Shown: positions 1 to 7,106 of the stretch, one piece after another | Numbering within the stretch: position 1 is the first letter of the stretch | How the letters are laid out: each line of letters starts with the position of its first letter | NCBI GenBank assembly: GCA_945890895.1 | Contig: CAMDDG010000013.1 | Coordinates: 1-52,448, forward strand | From: Chitinophaga pinensis | Lineage (GTDB): Bacteria; Bacteroidota; Bacteroidia; NS11-12g; UBA955 | Length of the DNA: 52,448 bases | Reading direction: 5' to 3' | The notes under the pieces: generated by a model | Databases searched by the model: none | What the model was told of the DNA's origin: nothing | Seen by the model: the letters and a program-made list of their open reading frames with translations, nothing else | Position numbers and translations under genes: made by a program

Positions 1-260
1 CAAATCTGCACTTTACTTATAACATAGTGCTTCTTCCGTAGTTTGTATTTTCAAGTTTTAATTGGGGCAAATACTAAGTTTGCTCATAATTCATTGCGAA
101 TTATATAATTAAACAATGAGCATGTTTCAGATATTATAAATTTAACCGGTTTGACTTCTAAACAACTGGTTGCTTTTATTCAGTCTATTTACAATTGTGA
201 CTAATATTACGGAGTTTTTCTATTTTTCGAGGGAACTTTGCATCATTAAACAATACAATT
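1..260. other. Intergenic region before the rhodanese gene
   Basis: No gene is visible on either strand. TAAGTTTG at 75-82 matches the Bacteroidota -7 box TAnnTTTG exactly, but it has no properly spaced -33 TTG and lies about 180 bases before the rhodanese start, so it is only a weak promoter candidate. The region is AT-rich. The gene to the left is outside the window. Confidence 0.4.
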
Positions 261-539
261 ATGACAATTAGAGAATTAGTTAACGAAAAAGGAGCAACGG
301 TTATCGATGTTAGATCTTCTTGGGAATTTGCCGACGGACATGTAAACAACGCCTTAAATATACCTTTGGATGAAATTCCAGCTCGTATCGATGAAATCAA
401 ATCACTACCTACTCCTATACTTTGTTATTGCCGCAGTGGTAGTCGCAGTGGAATGGCAACAGGAATTTTACAACAATTTGGTATCACAGACGTATATAAC
501 GGCGGCGGTTTAGCGGACATGCAAATTGCTTTAATGTAA
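261..539 (+). CDS. Single-domain rhodanese-like sulfurtransferase
   Basis: The 92-residue protein is a complete single rhodanese domain without a signal peptide, so it is probably cytoplasmic. It starts directly with the domain (VIDVRSSWEFADGHV, about residues 14-28) and carries the active-site loop CRSGSRSG, with the predicted persulfide-forming cysteine at residue 57. Single-domain rhodaneses move sulfane sulfur between thiosulfate or persulfides and thiol acceptors. It is followed at once by a hairpin terminator (549-573), so it is probably a transcript of its own. It sits at the edge of a sulfur-oxidation gene set. Its physiological donor and acceptor cannot be told from sequence. Confidence 0.9.
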   Translation: MTIRELVNEKGATVIDVRSSWEFADGHVNNALNIPLDEIPARIDEIKSLPTPILCYCRSGSRSGMATGILQQFGITDVYNGGGLADMQIALM

Positions 540-548
540 AAATATAGG

Positions 549-573
549 GGTGGATTCAAAATCCACCTTTTTT
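549..573 (+). terminator. Rho-independent terminator after the rhodanese
   Basis: A 7-bp stem GGTGGAT/ATCCACC with a TCAAA loop is followed by six T residues. It overlaps an in-frame GTG at 550, which argues that the next gene starts at the ATG at 586 and not upstream. Confidence 0.8.
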
Positions 574-585
574 ATTCTTCAAATT

Positions 586-891
586 ATGCTTCAATTAAAA
601 TCAATTTTATTCAGTAATTGGACCTTCACTCGATTTTTTCGTTTGGCAATTGGCATCATGATCTTAATTCAAGGTTATGTTTACCACCAAATTGAAACCA
701 TTGTGATGGGGTATTTTTTCACTGGTTTTGCCTTATTTACAACGGGTTATTGCGGTTTCGGGGGATGTTCAATTCCTGCAAATAATCAAAATACAACCGC
801 CCAATTTAACGCTGAAACGAATGAAAACTCGGAAAATTCTTTATTCACCAGTCCAGTACACTTTGAAGAAATTTTAACTAAAAATAAATAA
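586..891 (+). CDS. Small YgaP-like inner-membrane protein with a Gly/Cys motif
   Basis: The 101-residue protein has two predicted membrane helices (about residues 15-35 and 38-55) joined by a short turn, followed by GYCGFGGCS and a polar C-terminal tail. This resembles the small YgaP-like/DUF2892 transmembrane proteins often found beside rhodanese genes, where the membrane part and the sulfurtransferase may be fused or separate. I chose the ATG at 586 because an in-frame GTG at 550 lies inside the preceding terminator hairpin. The two cysteines after the second helix could bind sulfur or metal, which is inference. It ends 4 bases before the HMA gene, so the two are probably co-transcribed. 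Confidence 0.6.
   Translation: MLQLKSILFSNWTFTRFFRLAIGIMILIQGYVYHQIETIVMGYFFTGFALFTTGYCGFGGCSIPANNQNTTAQFNAETNENSENSLFTSPVHFEEILTKNK
759..767 (+). repeat. Copy 1 of dispersed 9-mer CGGGGGATG
   Basis: Extended form TTTCGGGGGATGT. Here it is on the coding strand, encoding FGGC of the YgaP-like protein, so protein constraint (Gly-Gly-Cys) could explain this copy. Confidence 0.5.
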
Positions 892-895
892 AATT

Positions 896-1171
896 ATGAC
901 ATTTAAAACCTATAATTTCATAGTGGAAAACATAAAATGTGGCGGTTGTACAAATACAATAACAAAAGCACTTTTGGAAATTTCCAACGTACATGAAATA
1001 CTAGAAATCGATCGAGAGTCTCAAACCATTTCAGTAAAAGCCGACAATGATTTAAACGAAGAATTTGTTTATGATGTATTAAAAAAGTTAGGCTATCCCA
1101 AAAGTGGTGAAAACAATTGGCTCGAAAAATCTAAATCTGTAATGAGTTGTGCAGTAGGGAAATTATCTTAA
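896..1171 (+). CDS. Heavy-metal-associated (HMA) domain protein
   Basis: The 91-residue protein has one HMA (ferredoxin-like) fold with the metal-binding motif KCGGCTN (Cys15 and Cys18), as in copper chaperones of the CopZ/Atx1 type and N-terminal domains of P-type ATPases. No signal peptide is visible, so a cytoplasmic location is likely. Residues 75-91 extend past the domain and contain one further Cys. It follows the YgaP-like gene by 4 bases and ends at a bidirectional terminator. No copper ATPase lies nearby, so the metal is not settled; a role with persulfides or in the sulfur cluster is possible but unproven. Confidence 0.8.
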   Translation: MTFKTYNFIVENIKCGGCTNTITKALLEISNVHEILEIDRESQTISVKADNDLNEEFVYDVLKKLGYPKSGENNWLEKSKSVMSCAVGKLS

Positions 1172-1223
1172 TTCAACCAAGTTTACCCAATACAAATAAG
1201 CAGTTTCAAATTACATTATCAAA

Positions 1224-1250
1224 AAAAATAGCAGCAATGCTGCTATTTTT
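1224..1250. terminator. Bidirectional terminator between convergent genes
   Basis: A perfect 12-bp inverted repeat AAAAATAGCAGC/GCTGCTATTTTT has a 3-base loop. With A and T tracts at its two ends it can end transcripts of the HMA gene from the left and of the permease genes from the right. Confidence 0.85.
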
Positions 1251-1299
1251 CTAATACTCAAAATATTATTTGATACCTTCAATTAATATCAGACACCTA

Positions 1300-1782
1300 T
1301 TAATGGGGTAATTTGTCTTTGAACTTTCCATAAACCCAGGTACCGAAAGTAGCTGCAAGGAAAGTTATGAATATCACATAAAATCCAGCTCCAATTTGAG
1401 CAAACAACGGACCGGGACATGCTCCCGTAATCGCCCAACCCAAACCAAAAATTAAGCCTCCGTAAATTTGGCCTTTATTAAAAGTTTTATTGGCAATCAC
1501 TATGGGTTCACCATTTATTGTTTTGATATTCAATCGCTTAATTAACTGAACTGAAATCATTCCCAAAACAACACCGGTACCAATTACGCCGTACATGTGA
1601 AATGAATCCAATCGAAACATCTCTTGGATTCGGAACCAACTTACGATCTCCGCTTTTACAAAAGCAATACCAAAAATTATACCTACCACAGTGTATTTCA
1701 AATCATGCCACCAAGGCCCTTGTATTTTGGATTCATTTACGCACATTGCGTCTTTACCAAATTCTGTTTTTTCTGTTGTCAT
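1300..1782 (-). CDS. YeeE/YedE-type permease, C-terminal half (DUF6691)
   Basis: The 160-residue membrane protein has about four helices and ends with the hallmark GWAITGACPGPLFAQIGAG. In many Bacteroidota and Proteobacteria the YeeE/YedE thiosulfate-permease fold is split into two adjacent genes, and this is the shorter partner (DUF6691). The conserved cysteine in ACPGP corresponds to cysteines thought to relay thiosulfate through YeeE. Its partner ends 42 bases upstream. Together they probably move thiosulfate or a related sulfur anion across the inner membrane. Family assignment is firm; the substrate is inferred from family and context. Confidence 0.85.
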   Translation of the reverse strand: MTTEKTEFGKDAMCVNESKIQGPWWHDLKYTVVGIIFGIAFVKAEIVSWFRIQEMFRLDSFHMYGVIGTGVVLGMISVQLIKRLNIKTINGEPIVIANKTFNKGQIYGGLIFGLGWAITGACPGPLFAQIGAGFYVIFITFLAATFGTWVYGKFKDKLPH

Positions 1783-1824
1783 TTTTCAATTTTTTAAAAG
1801 TAAAACTTCGTTTTTTCATTCAAT

Positions 1825-2397
1825 TTAAAGTCCCAACAAAAAGGGCAAAATCAACCAAGTCATAATAAAACCACCCACCATAAATGAAATGGTTGCAACC
1901 AATGATGGCCATTGCAAATTGCTTAATCCCATAATAGCGTGGCCGCTAGTACAACCACCTGCATAACGAGTACCGAATCCAACTAAAAATCCTCCAATCA
2001 CAATAAAGATAAATCCTCTAACGGTCAACAAAGCTTCCCAAGAGAATATATCCGCTGGAATAAGTCCGTTAAAATCTTTAACTCCTGATTCAACTAATTG
2101 CTTTTTGGTGTTCTCTGCTATTTCTATAGGTTGAGGATCTTGCAAAAAATTACCCGCAATAAAACCACCAATCAGTACACCCAGTACAAAAAACAAATTC
2201 CATTTTTCCTTTTTCCAATCATAATTAAAAAAGGGAATCTTTGCAGGCATACACATGGCACATACATGCCTTAGTGAAGATGAAATTCCAAAGGTTTTGT
2301 TTCCCAAAATTAACAAGGCAGGAACGGTTAAACCAATAATAATACCCGCAGCCCACCAAGGCCACGGCTGACTAATAATTTCTATTATTTTATCCAT
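1825..2397 (-). CDS. YeeE/YedE-type permease, N-terminal half
   Basis: The 190-residue polytopic membrane protein has conserved Cys motifs SSLRHVCAMCMP (first half) and GTRYAGGCTSGHAIMG (second half), diagnostic of the YeeE/YedE thiosulfate transport family. I chose the ATG at 2397. A GTG at 2442 would add 15 residues but falls inside the stem-loop at 2418-2449. It follows the persulfide dioxygenase-rhodanese gene on the same strand and precedes the DUF6691 half-permease, a gene order seen in several sulfur-metabolising bacteria. Direction of transport is not evident. Confidence 0.88.
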   Translation of the reverse strand: MDKIIEIISQPWPWWAAGIIIGLTVPALLILGNKTFGISSSLRHVCAMCMPAKIPFFNYDWKKEKWNLFFVLGVLIGGFIAGNFLQDPQPIEIAENTKKQLVESGVKDFNGLIPADIFSWEALLTVRGFIFIVIGGFLVGFGTRYAGGCTSGHAIMGLSNLQWPSLVATISFMVGGFIMTWLILPFLLGL

Positions 2398-2417
2398 ATT
2401 TACTATATTAACAAGGA

Positions 2418-2449
2418 GATAGCAGTGAATAAAAACACTCACTGCTATC
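2418..2449 (-). promoter_or_regulatory. Intergenic stem-loop upstream of the half-permease gene
   Basis: A perfect 11-bp inverted repeat, GATAGCAGTGA and its complement, encloses a 10-base loop between the MBL-rhodanese stop and the YeeE/YedE start. No T-run follows on the minus strand, so it is more likely an RNA processing, stability or attenuation element than a terminator, or possibly an operator. Confidence 0.5.
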
Positions 2450-2486
2450 GCAATTACAATTAAAAAAATTTAGAACCTTTATCGAA

Positions 2487-3905
2487 TTATGCTTTGGTTA
2501 ATTTGGACTGACAAACAAAGTCGGTTTTTGATACACCCGCTTCAGCAATGGATTTAAATCCACCTTCAATTTCTTTGAAGTTATGAATACCTCGTGCCTT
2601 TAAATAAGAAGCAGCAATCATGGAACGATATCCACCTGCACAATGCAAATAGAATTCCTCATTCAACTGGGTCATTTCCGGAAACCATTCATTGATATAA
2701 TCCAACGGCTTATTATACGCTTCATCTACGTGTTCAGCTCTGTATTCGGATTCTTTACGAACATCCAAAACATAGCTGCTTCCAACAGTCAATTCAGATT
2801 TAAACTGATCAGCAGAAATACGATTCACTTGATCTACTTCTTTACCTGCATTCTTCCAAGCATCAATTCCACCATTTAAATATCCCAAAACTACATCAAA
2901 ACCTACTCGACTTAATCGAATCAATGTTTCCTCTTCCTTTCCCGATTCTGTTACCAATAAAATGGGTTGTTTAACATCTACTACCATGGCACCTACCCAA
3001 GGAGCAAATTGTCCATCCAAACCAATATTTATAGATCTCGGAACAAATCCTTGAGCAAAAACACCTGCATTACGTGTATCTAAGATCACAGCATCTGTTG
3101 ATTCAGCAGCGGTTTCAAACTCCTCTGCCGACAATGCTCGCAAACCGGTTGTCATCACATCATCAATAGATGAATAACCTTTTTTATTCATTGCAACATT
3201 CATTGGGAAGTATGCAGGTGGAGGAGTTAATCCATCGGTCACTGCAGCAATGAAATTTTCTTTACTTGTTTGATTCAACGCATAATTCATTTCCTTTTGG
3301 TGACCAAGGGAATCCATGGTTTCTTTCATCATGTTTTTACCACAAGCTGAACCCGCGCCATGTGCTGGATACACCATAACCTCATTGGGTAAAGGCATAA
3401 TTTTATTCATCAGAGAATCGTACAGCATACCGGCTAACTGCTCCTGAGTCATATCCGCTGCTTTTTGCGCTAAATCCGGACGTCCAACATCCCCCAAAAA
3501 CAAGGTATCTCCACTAAATAAACTGTGTGGGGTTCCGTTTTCATCGAGAAACAAGTAACACGTACTTTCCATGGTATGACCTGGTGTGTGCAACACTTTT
3601 AGGGTTACGTTTCCGAGTTTAAATTCCTGCTCATCCTGGGCAATAATACATTCAAACTCCGGATTGGCCATGGGGCCGTAAATGATAGGAGCTCCGGTTT
3701 TTTTACTTAAATCTAAATGTCCACTTACGAAATCAGCATGAAAATGGGTTTCAAAAATATACTTGATTTTTGCTCCATTATTTTCTGCCTTTTCAATGTA
3801 AGGCTGAACTTCTCTCAATGGATCGATGATTGCCACCTCTCCATTGCTCTCGATGTAATAGGCACCTTGTGCCAAACATCCTGTGTAAATTTGTTCAATT
3901 TTCAT
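2487..3905 (-). CDS. Persulfide dioxygenase-like MBL protein fused to two rhodanese domains
   Basis: The 472-residue protein has an N-terminal metallo-beta-lactamase domain (about 1-235) with the ETHE1/CstB-type motif HFHADFVSGH (residues 54-63), HTPGHT, SGDTLFLGDVGRPD and HGAGSACGK. Two rhodanese domains follow. The first has VTESGKEE at the catalytic loop and so lacks the cysteine. The second has CAGGYRS, with an intact active-site cysteine. Such fusions (CstB, BlrB-like) oxidise glutathione or other low-molecular-weight persulfides and transfer sulfur, giving sulfite and thiosulfate. It probably acts in the cytoplasm. An ATG three codons upstream (3914) is an alternative start; MKIEQIYTG is the usual N-terminus. 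It is upstream of, and probably co-transcribed with, the split thiosulfate permease. Confidence 0.92.
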   Translation of the reverse strand: MKIEQIYTGCLAQGAYYIESNGEVAIIDPLREVQPYIEKAENNGAKIKYIFETHFHADFVSGHLDLSKKTGAPIIYGPMANPEFECIIAQDEQEFKLGNVTLKVLHTPGHTMESTCYLFLDENGTPHSLFSGDTLFLGDVGRPDLAQKAADMTQEQLAGMLYDSLMNKIMPLPNEVMVYPAHGAGSACGKNMMKETMDSLGHQKEMNYALNQTSKENFIAAVTDGLTPPPAYFPMNVAMNKKGYSSIDDVMTTGLRALSAEEFETAAESTDAVILDTRNAGVFAQGFVPRSINIGLDGQFAPWVGAMVVDVKQPILLVTESGKEEETLIRLSRVGFDVVLGYLNGGIDAWKNAGKEVDQVNRISADQFKSELTVGSSYVLDVRKESEYRAEHVDEAYNKPLDYINEWFPEMTQLNEEFYLHCAGGYRSMIAASYLKARGIHNFKEIEGGFKSIAEAGVSKTDFVCQSKLTKA

Positions 3906-4278
3906 ATTATGCATATACTTTTTTTTGTAGTTTTTAACTTCAGCGAGTGGGGTAAATTGAAGCGCTACGAGAATGACTTAGATTAAATTTTTATTTAAGT
4001 CAATTTTATAATCATCAAGAACTTTCTGTTTAATTCTATTTATTCAACTTTTGTGCTGTTTTCAAGAACTTTCTGTTCTAATTCTATTTATTAAACCTTT
4101 GTATTGTTTTACGAACCTTCTGTTTTAATCCTATTTATTCAACTTTTGTACTGATATCAAGAACTTTCTGATTGATAAATTATTCAATTGTTTAAAAAAT
4201 TTACTCTTACTATATTCTGCTCAATTGGTTATTCAGCATTTCAATTTTAATTGCTTCATATCAATGGCTTTATTTCTG
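3906..4278. other. 373-base intergenic region with tandem repeats
   Basis: No gene is visible. It separates the methyltransferase stop from the MBL-rhodanese start on the minus strand and holds the 47-bp tandem repeat described separately. No good CAAAnnTA (a -7 box on the minus strand) was found between the repeat and the gene at 3905. Confidence 0.6.
4015..4182. repeat. Imperfect 47-bp tandem repeat, about 3.4 copies
   Basis: The landmark TCAAGAACTTTCTG starts at 4015 and 4062, appears degenerate at 4109 (TTACGAACCTTCTG) and again at 4157, giving periods of 47, 47 and 48. Each full unit also contains CTATTTATTMAAC and TTTGTRYTG. No unit encodes an open frame across the array, and there are no unique spacers, so it is not CRISPR. 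Copy number is probably variable between strains. Confidence 0.85.
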
Positions 4279-4974
4279 TTAATTGCTTTCAGTATGCTTC
4301 TTTCTTGCTTGAAAAAAAACCTCTGTGCCTTGTCGTGCCGGAATAGAATTCATTGCCATCTCCATTTCAATTACTTCTAGTCCATGTTCATGAAACAACT
4401 TCTTATATTCTTCCTTTGACCCTCCAAAAGGAGGACCTCCTTCAAAATCCCGATTAAACAACAAACCGCCTAAAATTCCTTTTTCAGTTAGAATTTTTAC
4501 CATTTTTTGAACGTAATCCACTCTCATAGAAGGGTGAATGGCACAAAAGAAGGTCTGTTCCACAACAACATCGTATGTTTCATTCAATTGAAAAAAATCC
4601 CCTTCTAAAATGCGTATCGAAGAATTATTCTCGAATTTTGATCGCAAATTCCTAACCAATGTTGGAGAAATGTCGATTAAGGTTACATTCGTAAAACCAT
4701 GATTCAAAAGATATTCCGCTTCATAGGCATTTCCACAACCGGGAATTAAAATCGCCGCATTTTTATCGGGCAATAAGTCAAAGAACTTTTGCAATTCCGG
4801 AGAAACACGTCCTAAATCCCAACCAGTAGACCCTGCAGCCCACCGATCATCCCAAAAAGCTTTCTCTGTATTATTATCTTCCACAATACAACAACCATTG
4901 TCATCCATAGTACATTGAATGGGGTTATCACTTTTGCTATTTAATTCATATGTATTCGTATGATTGACTTCCAT
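4279..4974 (-). CDS. TPMT-family S-adenosylmethionine-dependent methyltransferase
   Basis: The 231-residue protein matches the thiopurine S-methyltransferase family: FWDDRWAAGSTGWDLGRVSPEL at the start of the domain, the SAM-binding loop LIPGCGNAYEAEYL, an acidic LIDISP after strand 2, and PPFGGSKEEY near the C-terminus. The first 35 residues form a variable tail with three Cys. Bacterial members methylate thiols, sulfide, selenium or tellurium compounds, or halides. In this cluster a small sulfur nucleophile such as sulfide or a thiol is a reasonable guess, but no substrate is shown. It is on the same strand as the cytochrome c upstream (134-base gap). Confidence 0.8.
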   Translation of the reverse strand: MEVNHTNTYELNSKSDNPIQCTMDDNGCCIVEDNNTEKAFWDDRWAAGSTGWDLGRVSPELQKFFDLLPDKNAAILIPGCGNAYEAEYLLNHGFTNVTLIDISPTLVRNLRSKFENNSSIRILEGDFFQLNETYDVVVEQTFFCAIHPSMRVDYVQKMVKILTEKGILGGLLFNRDFEGGPPFGGSKEEYKKLFHEHGLEVIEMEMAMNSIPARQGTEVFFQARKKHTESN

Positions 4975-5108
4975 GTTAAAATAATTAGAATTGTCAGTTT
5001 AATTTTATAAAATTTCCGTATTTCCCATCGCAGACTTAATTGGATCCATTTCTCAATTTTCCGAAGTCGGTATCTTCTAAACGATTGTATTCAGAGACCT
5101 TTTTAAAT

Positions 5109-6194
5109 CTACCCTTTTTTCTTTGCGTCCTTCATAGCATCGTAAAAGGATTTTATTTCACCAAAAGGTCCGTATTTATGTTGTTTTTCTGTAAATGGAT
5201 CGATATATGGTCCAAATGGATGATCAATATTCTTTTTAGAAATATCTGGCCAATCTTTGGATAAGTCCTTGATGGGGCGATCTTGTGAATTCACAAAAGC
5301 AGCAACATCCCAAGCTTCTTCATTTGTTAATTGGGGACTGCTATAGGTTGCACCCAAGGGCATATTCGCTCTTACGTAACCAGCAAAGCGACTCATTCTG
5401 TACAATCCTGCTCCTGAATTATAGCTGTTCTTACCCCACAATGGAGGATAGGTATAGGCATTTCCTTGGTCGTTCATCAACCCCGCTCCATTTGCTTGAT
5501 GACAACTTTGACATTTGGATTCATAAATGGCTTTGCCTTTTACCGGATCTGCAGCACGCGATAAAAATGGCACTTCGTACAATCCTGATCCCTTAGGTTT
5601 TTCGCCTTTTTTAACATCTTTACCTAGCCATTTTATGTAAGCTGCCATGGATTTCATTTCACGTGAATTTGAATCAGGTGCTTGTCCATTCAAACTGCGT
5701 TCAAAACAATCTCCAATTCGTTTAAATACCGTTTCTGTAGTTCCACTTCTACCCCTAAACTTGGGATACGTACTCGCAACAGCCGAATAATTATTACCGT
5801 ATGGAGCTGTTCCTGCATTTAAATGACAATTTTGGCAATTCATTCCGTTTGTAATTTTTGCCACAGAACCATTTGGCCCTAAAAACTCTGCCGTTCGAGC
5901 AATTAAGTCTCTACCATATTTAATTTCTTCACCCTCTTTTCCGGCAGGCAATTCAGAATCCGATGGAGCTGTCCATAAATCCGATGAAGGATCTAAAGAT
6001 GTTAATTGCTCATCCTTCTCCATTTTCTGAATTTGTTCGGCAATTTTCTCCTCTGAAATTCCAGAATCAGATGGTTTAAATAACATCCATAATACCAATG
6101 CAAACATAGTAACTACCACTAACATCAAGAGCGTGATAAGTGAATTAACCGACTTTATCAGCTTGCGTTCATCTTCTGGGTTTATTGGCTTCAT
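5109..6194 (-). CDS. Membrane-anchored dihaem cytochrome c, TsdA-like (thiosulfate dehydrogenase family)
   Basis: The 361-residue protein has one N-terminal membrane helix (about 17-39) that anchors a periplasmic dihaem region. CQNCH (120-124) and CQSCH (228-232) are the two haem c sites. Between them is KRIGDCFERSLNG, matching the TsdA signature in which the cysteine (here Cys163) is an axial ligand of the catalytic haem. TsdA enzymes interconvert thiosulfate and tetrathionate. Most characterised TsdA proteins are soluble, so the anchor is notable. The C-terminal 60 residues are charged. It follows the TSUP gene by 26 bases and belongs with soxB. Activity is inferred from motifs, and a role as electron acceptor for a Sox complex is an alternative. 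Confidence 0.85.
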   Translation of the reverse strand: MKPINPEDERKLIKSVNSLITLLMLVVVTMFALVLWMLFKPSDSGISEEKIAEQIQKMEKDEQLTSLDPSSDLWTAPSDSELPAGKEGEEIKYGRDLIARTAEFLGPNGSVAKITNGMNCQNCHLNAGTAPYGNNYSAVASTYPKFRGRSGTTETVFKRIGDCFERSLNGQAPDSNSREMKSMAAYIKWLGKDVKKGEKPKGSGLYEVPFLSRAADPVKGKAIYESKCQSCHQANGAGLMNDQGNAYTYPPLWGKNSYNSGAGLYRMSRFAGYVRANMPLGATYSSPQLTNEEAWDVAAFVNSQDRPIKDLSKDWPDISKKNIDHPFGPYIDPFTEKQHKYGPFGEIKSFYDAMKDAKKKG

Positions 6195-6220
6195 AAATAT
6201 AAAGTTACGGTTTTTGTATG

Positions 6221-7024
6221 TTATTGCATCAAACTACTGATGATGATGTAAATACCCATCACCAAAACAAACCAACCAAAAGCGGGTTTCAGCTTATCGC
6301 CGCTAATCTTTTTAGACAAAGCTGCACCTGTAAAAATACCCACAACAGCGATAGCACTGAAAATCACCAAAAACTGCCAGTCTATTTCGGCGCTGCGTTT
6401 TTCTAAATCCCCTAAGAATCCTAACAACGATTTGGAAGCAATAATAATTAAAGAAGTTCCAACTGCCTGTTTCATAGGCAATTTGGCCAACAAAACTAAG
6501 GCTGGAATAATTAAAAAACCACCGCCTGCTCCAACCAATCCTGTTACCGCACCTACGATTAATCCTTCAGCTAAAATCATGGGATAGTTGAATGAAACTT
6601 CACCGTCAATTGCATCCGTTTTTGGTTTCGATTTACGAATCATACTGTACGAAGCAAGCACCATTATGATTGCAAAAAACAACAAAATTGTGATGTCTTT
6701 ACTCAACACAAAACTACCTGTACTAATTACGGGGTTAGGTATAGCTGGTACCACCAAATGCCGGGTTAAATAAACACTTATAATTGACGGAATACCAAAC
6801 ACAATAGCCGTTCTCCAATGAATATTTCCCATTTTCATATGTGAAAACGAGCCGACTAAACTGGTTAAACCAACAATAAATAACGAATAAGCCGTAGACA
6901 ATTCAGCACCGATACCAAATAAATATACCAAAATAGGCACGGTCAATATAGACCCACCACCACCAATAAGTCCAAGTGAAAGCCCCATGGCTACCGCTCC
7001 TATATATCCAAATATTTCTAACAT
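6221..7024 (-). CDS. TSUP (TauE/SafE) family anion exporter
   Basis: The 267-residue protein has about eight predicted membrane helices in two homologous halves, each with a Gly-rich start: GLSLGLIGGGGSILTVP near residue 15 and GLVGAGGGFLIIPALV near residue 160. This is the TSUP architecture. Family members export or import sulfite, sulfoacetate and related sulfur anions, or thiosulfate. Placed between soxB (83 bases upstream) and the TsdA-like cytochrome, it probably moves sulfite, sulfate or thiosulfate. The substrate is inference from context. Confidence 0.88.
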   Translation of the reverse strand: MLEIFGYIGAVAMGLSLGLIGGGGSILTVPILVYLFGIGAELSTAYSLFIVGLTSLVGSFSHMKMGNIHWRTAIVFGIPSIISVYLTRHLVVPAIPNPVISTGSFVLSKDITILLFFAIIMVLASYSMIRKSKPKTDAIDGEVSFNYPMILAEGLIVGAVTGLVGAGGGFLIIPALVLLAKLPMKQAVGTSLIIIASKSLLGFLGDLEKRSAEIDWQFLVIFSAIAVVGIFTGAALSKKISGDKLKPAFGWFVLVMGIYIIISSLMQ

Positions 7025-7106
7025 AACTACAAAAATCCGTGATTAAAATTGATTACAAAGTGATAAAAGTTACAATTTACTAAAAATCAACTTATCAATC
7101 AATTGA

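Noticed and set aside
550..585. GTG start for the YgaP-like protein
   Set aside because: The GTG lies within the terminator hairpin of the rhodanese gene, and the 12 added residues are encoded by the hairpin and T run.
3481..3495. Further copies of the G-rich 9-mer (for example at 3489, 22931, 46195, 47370 and 50149)
   Set aside because: These lack the leading C or the trailing ATG (forms such as TGGGGGATG or CGGGGGAC). They were not counted as exact copies, though they could be degenerate ones.
4015..4182. CRISPR array
   Set aside because: The units are contiguous 47-bp tandem copies without unique spacers, and no cas gene is nearby.
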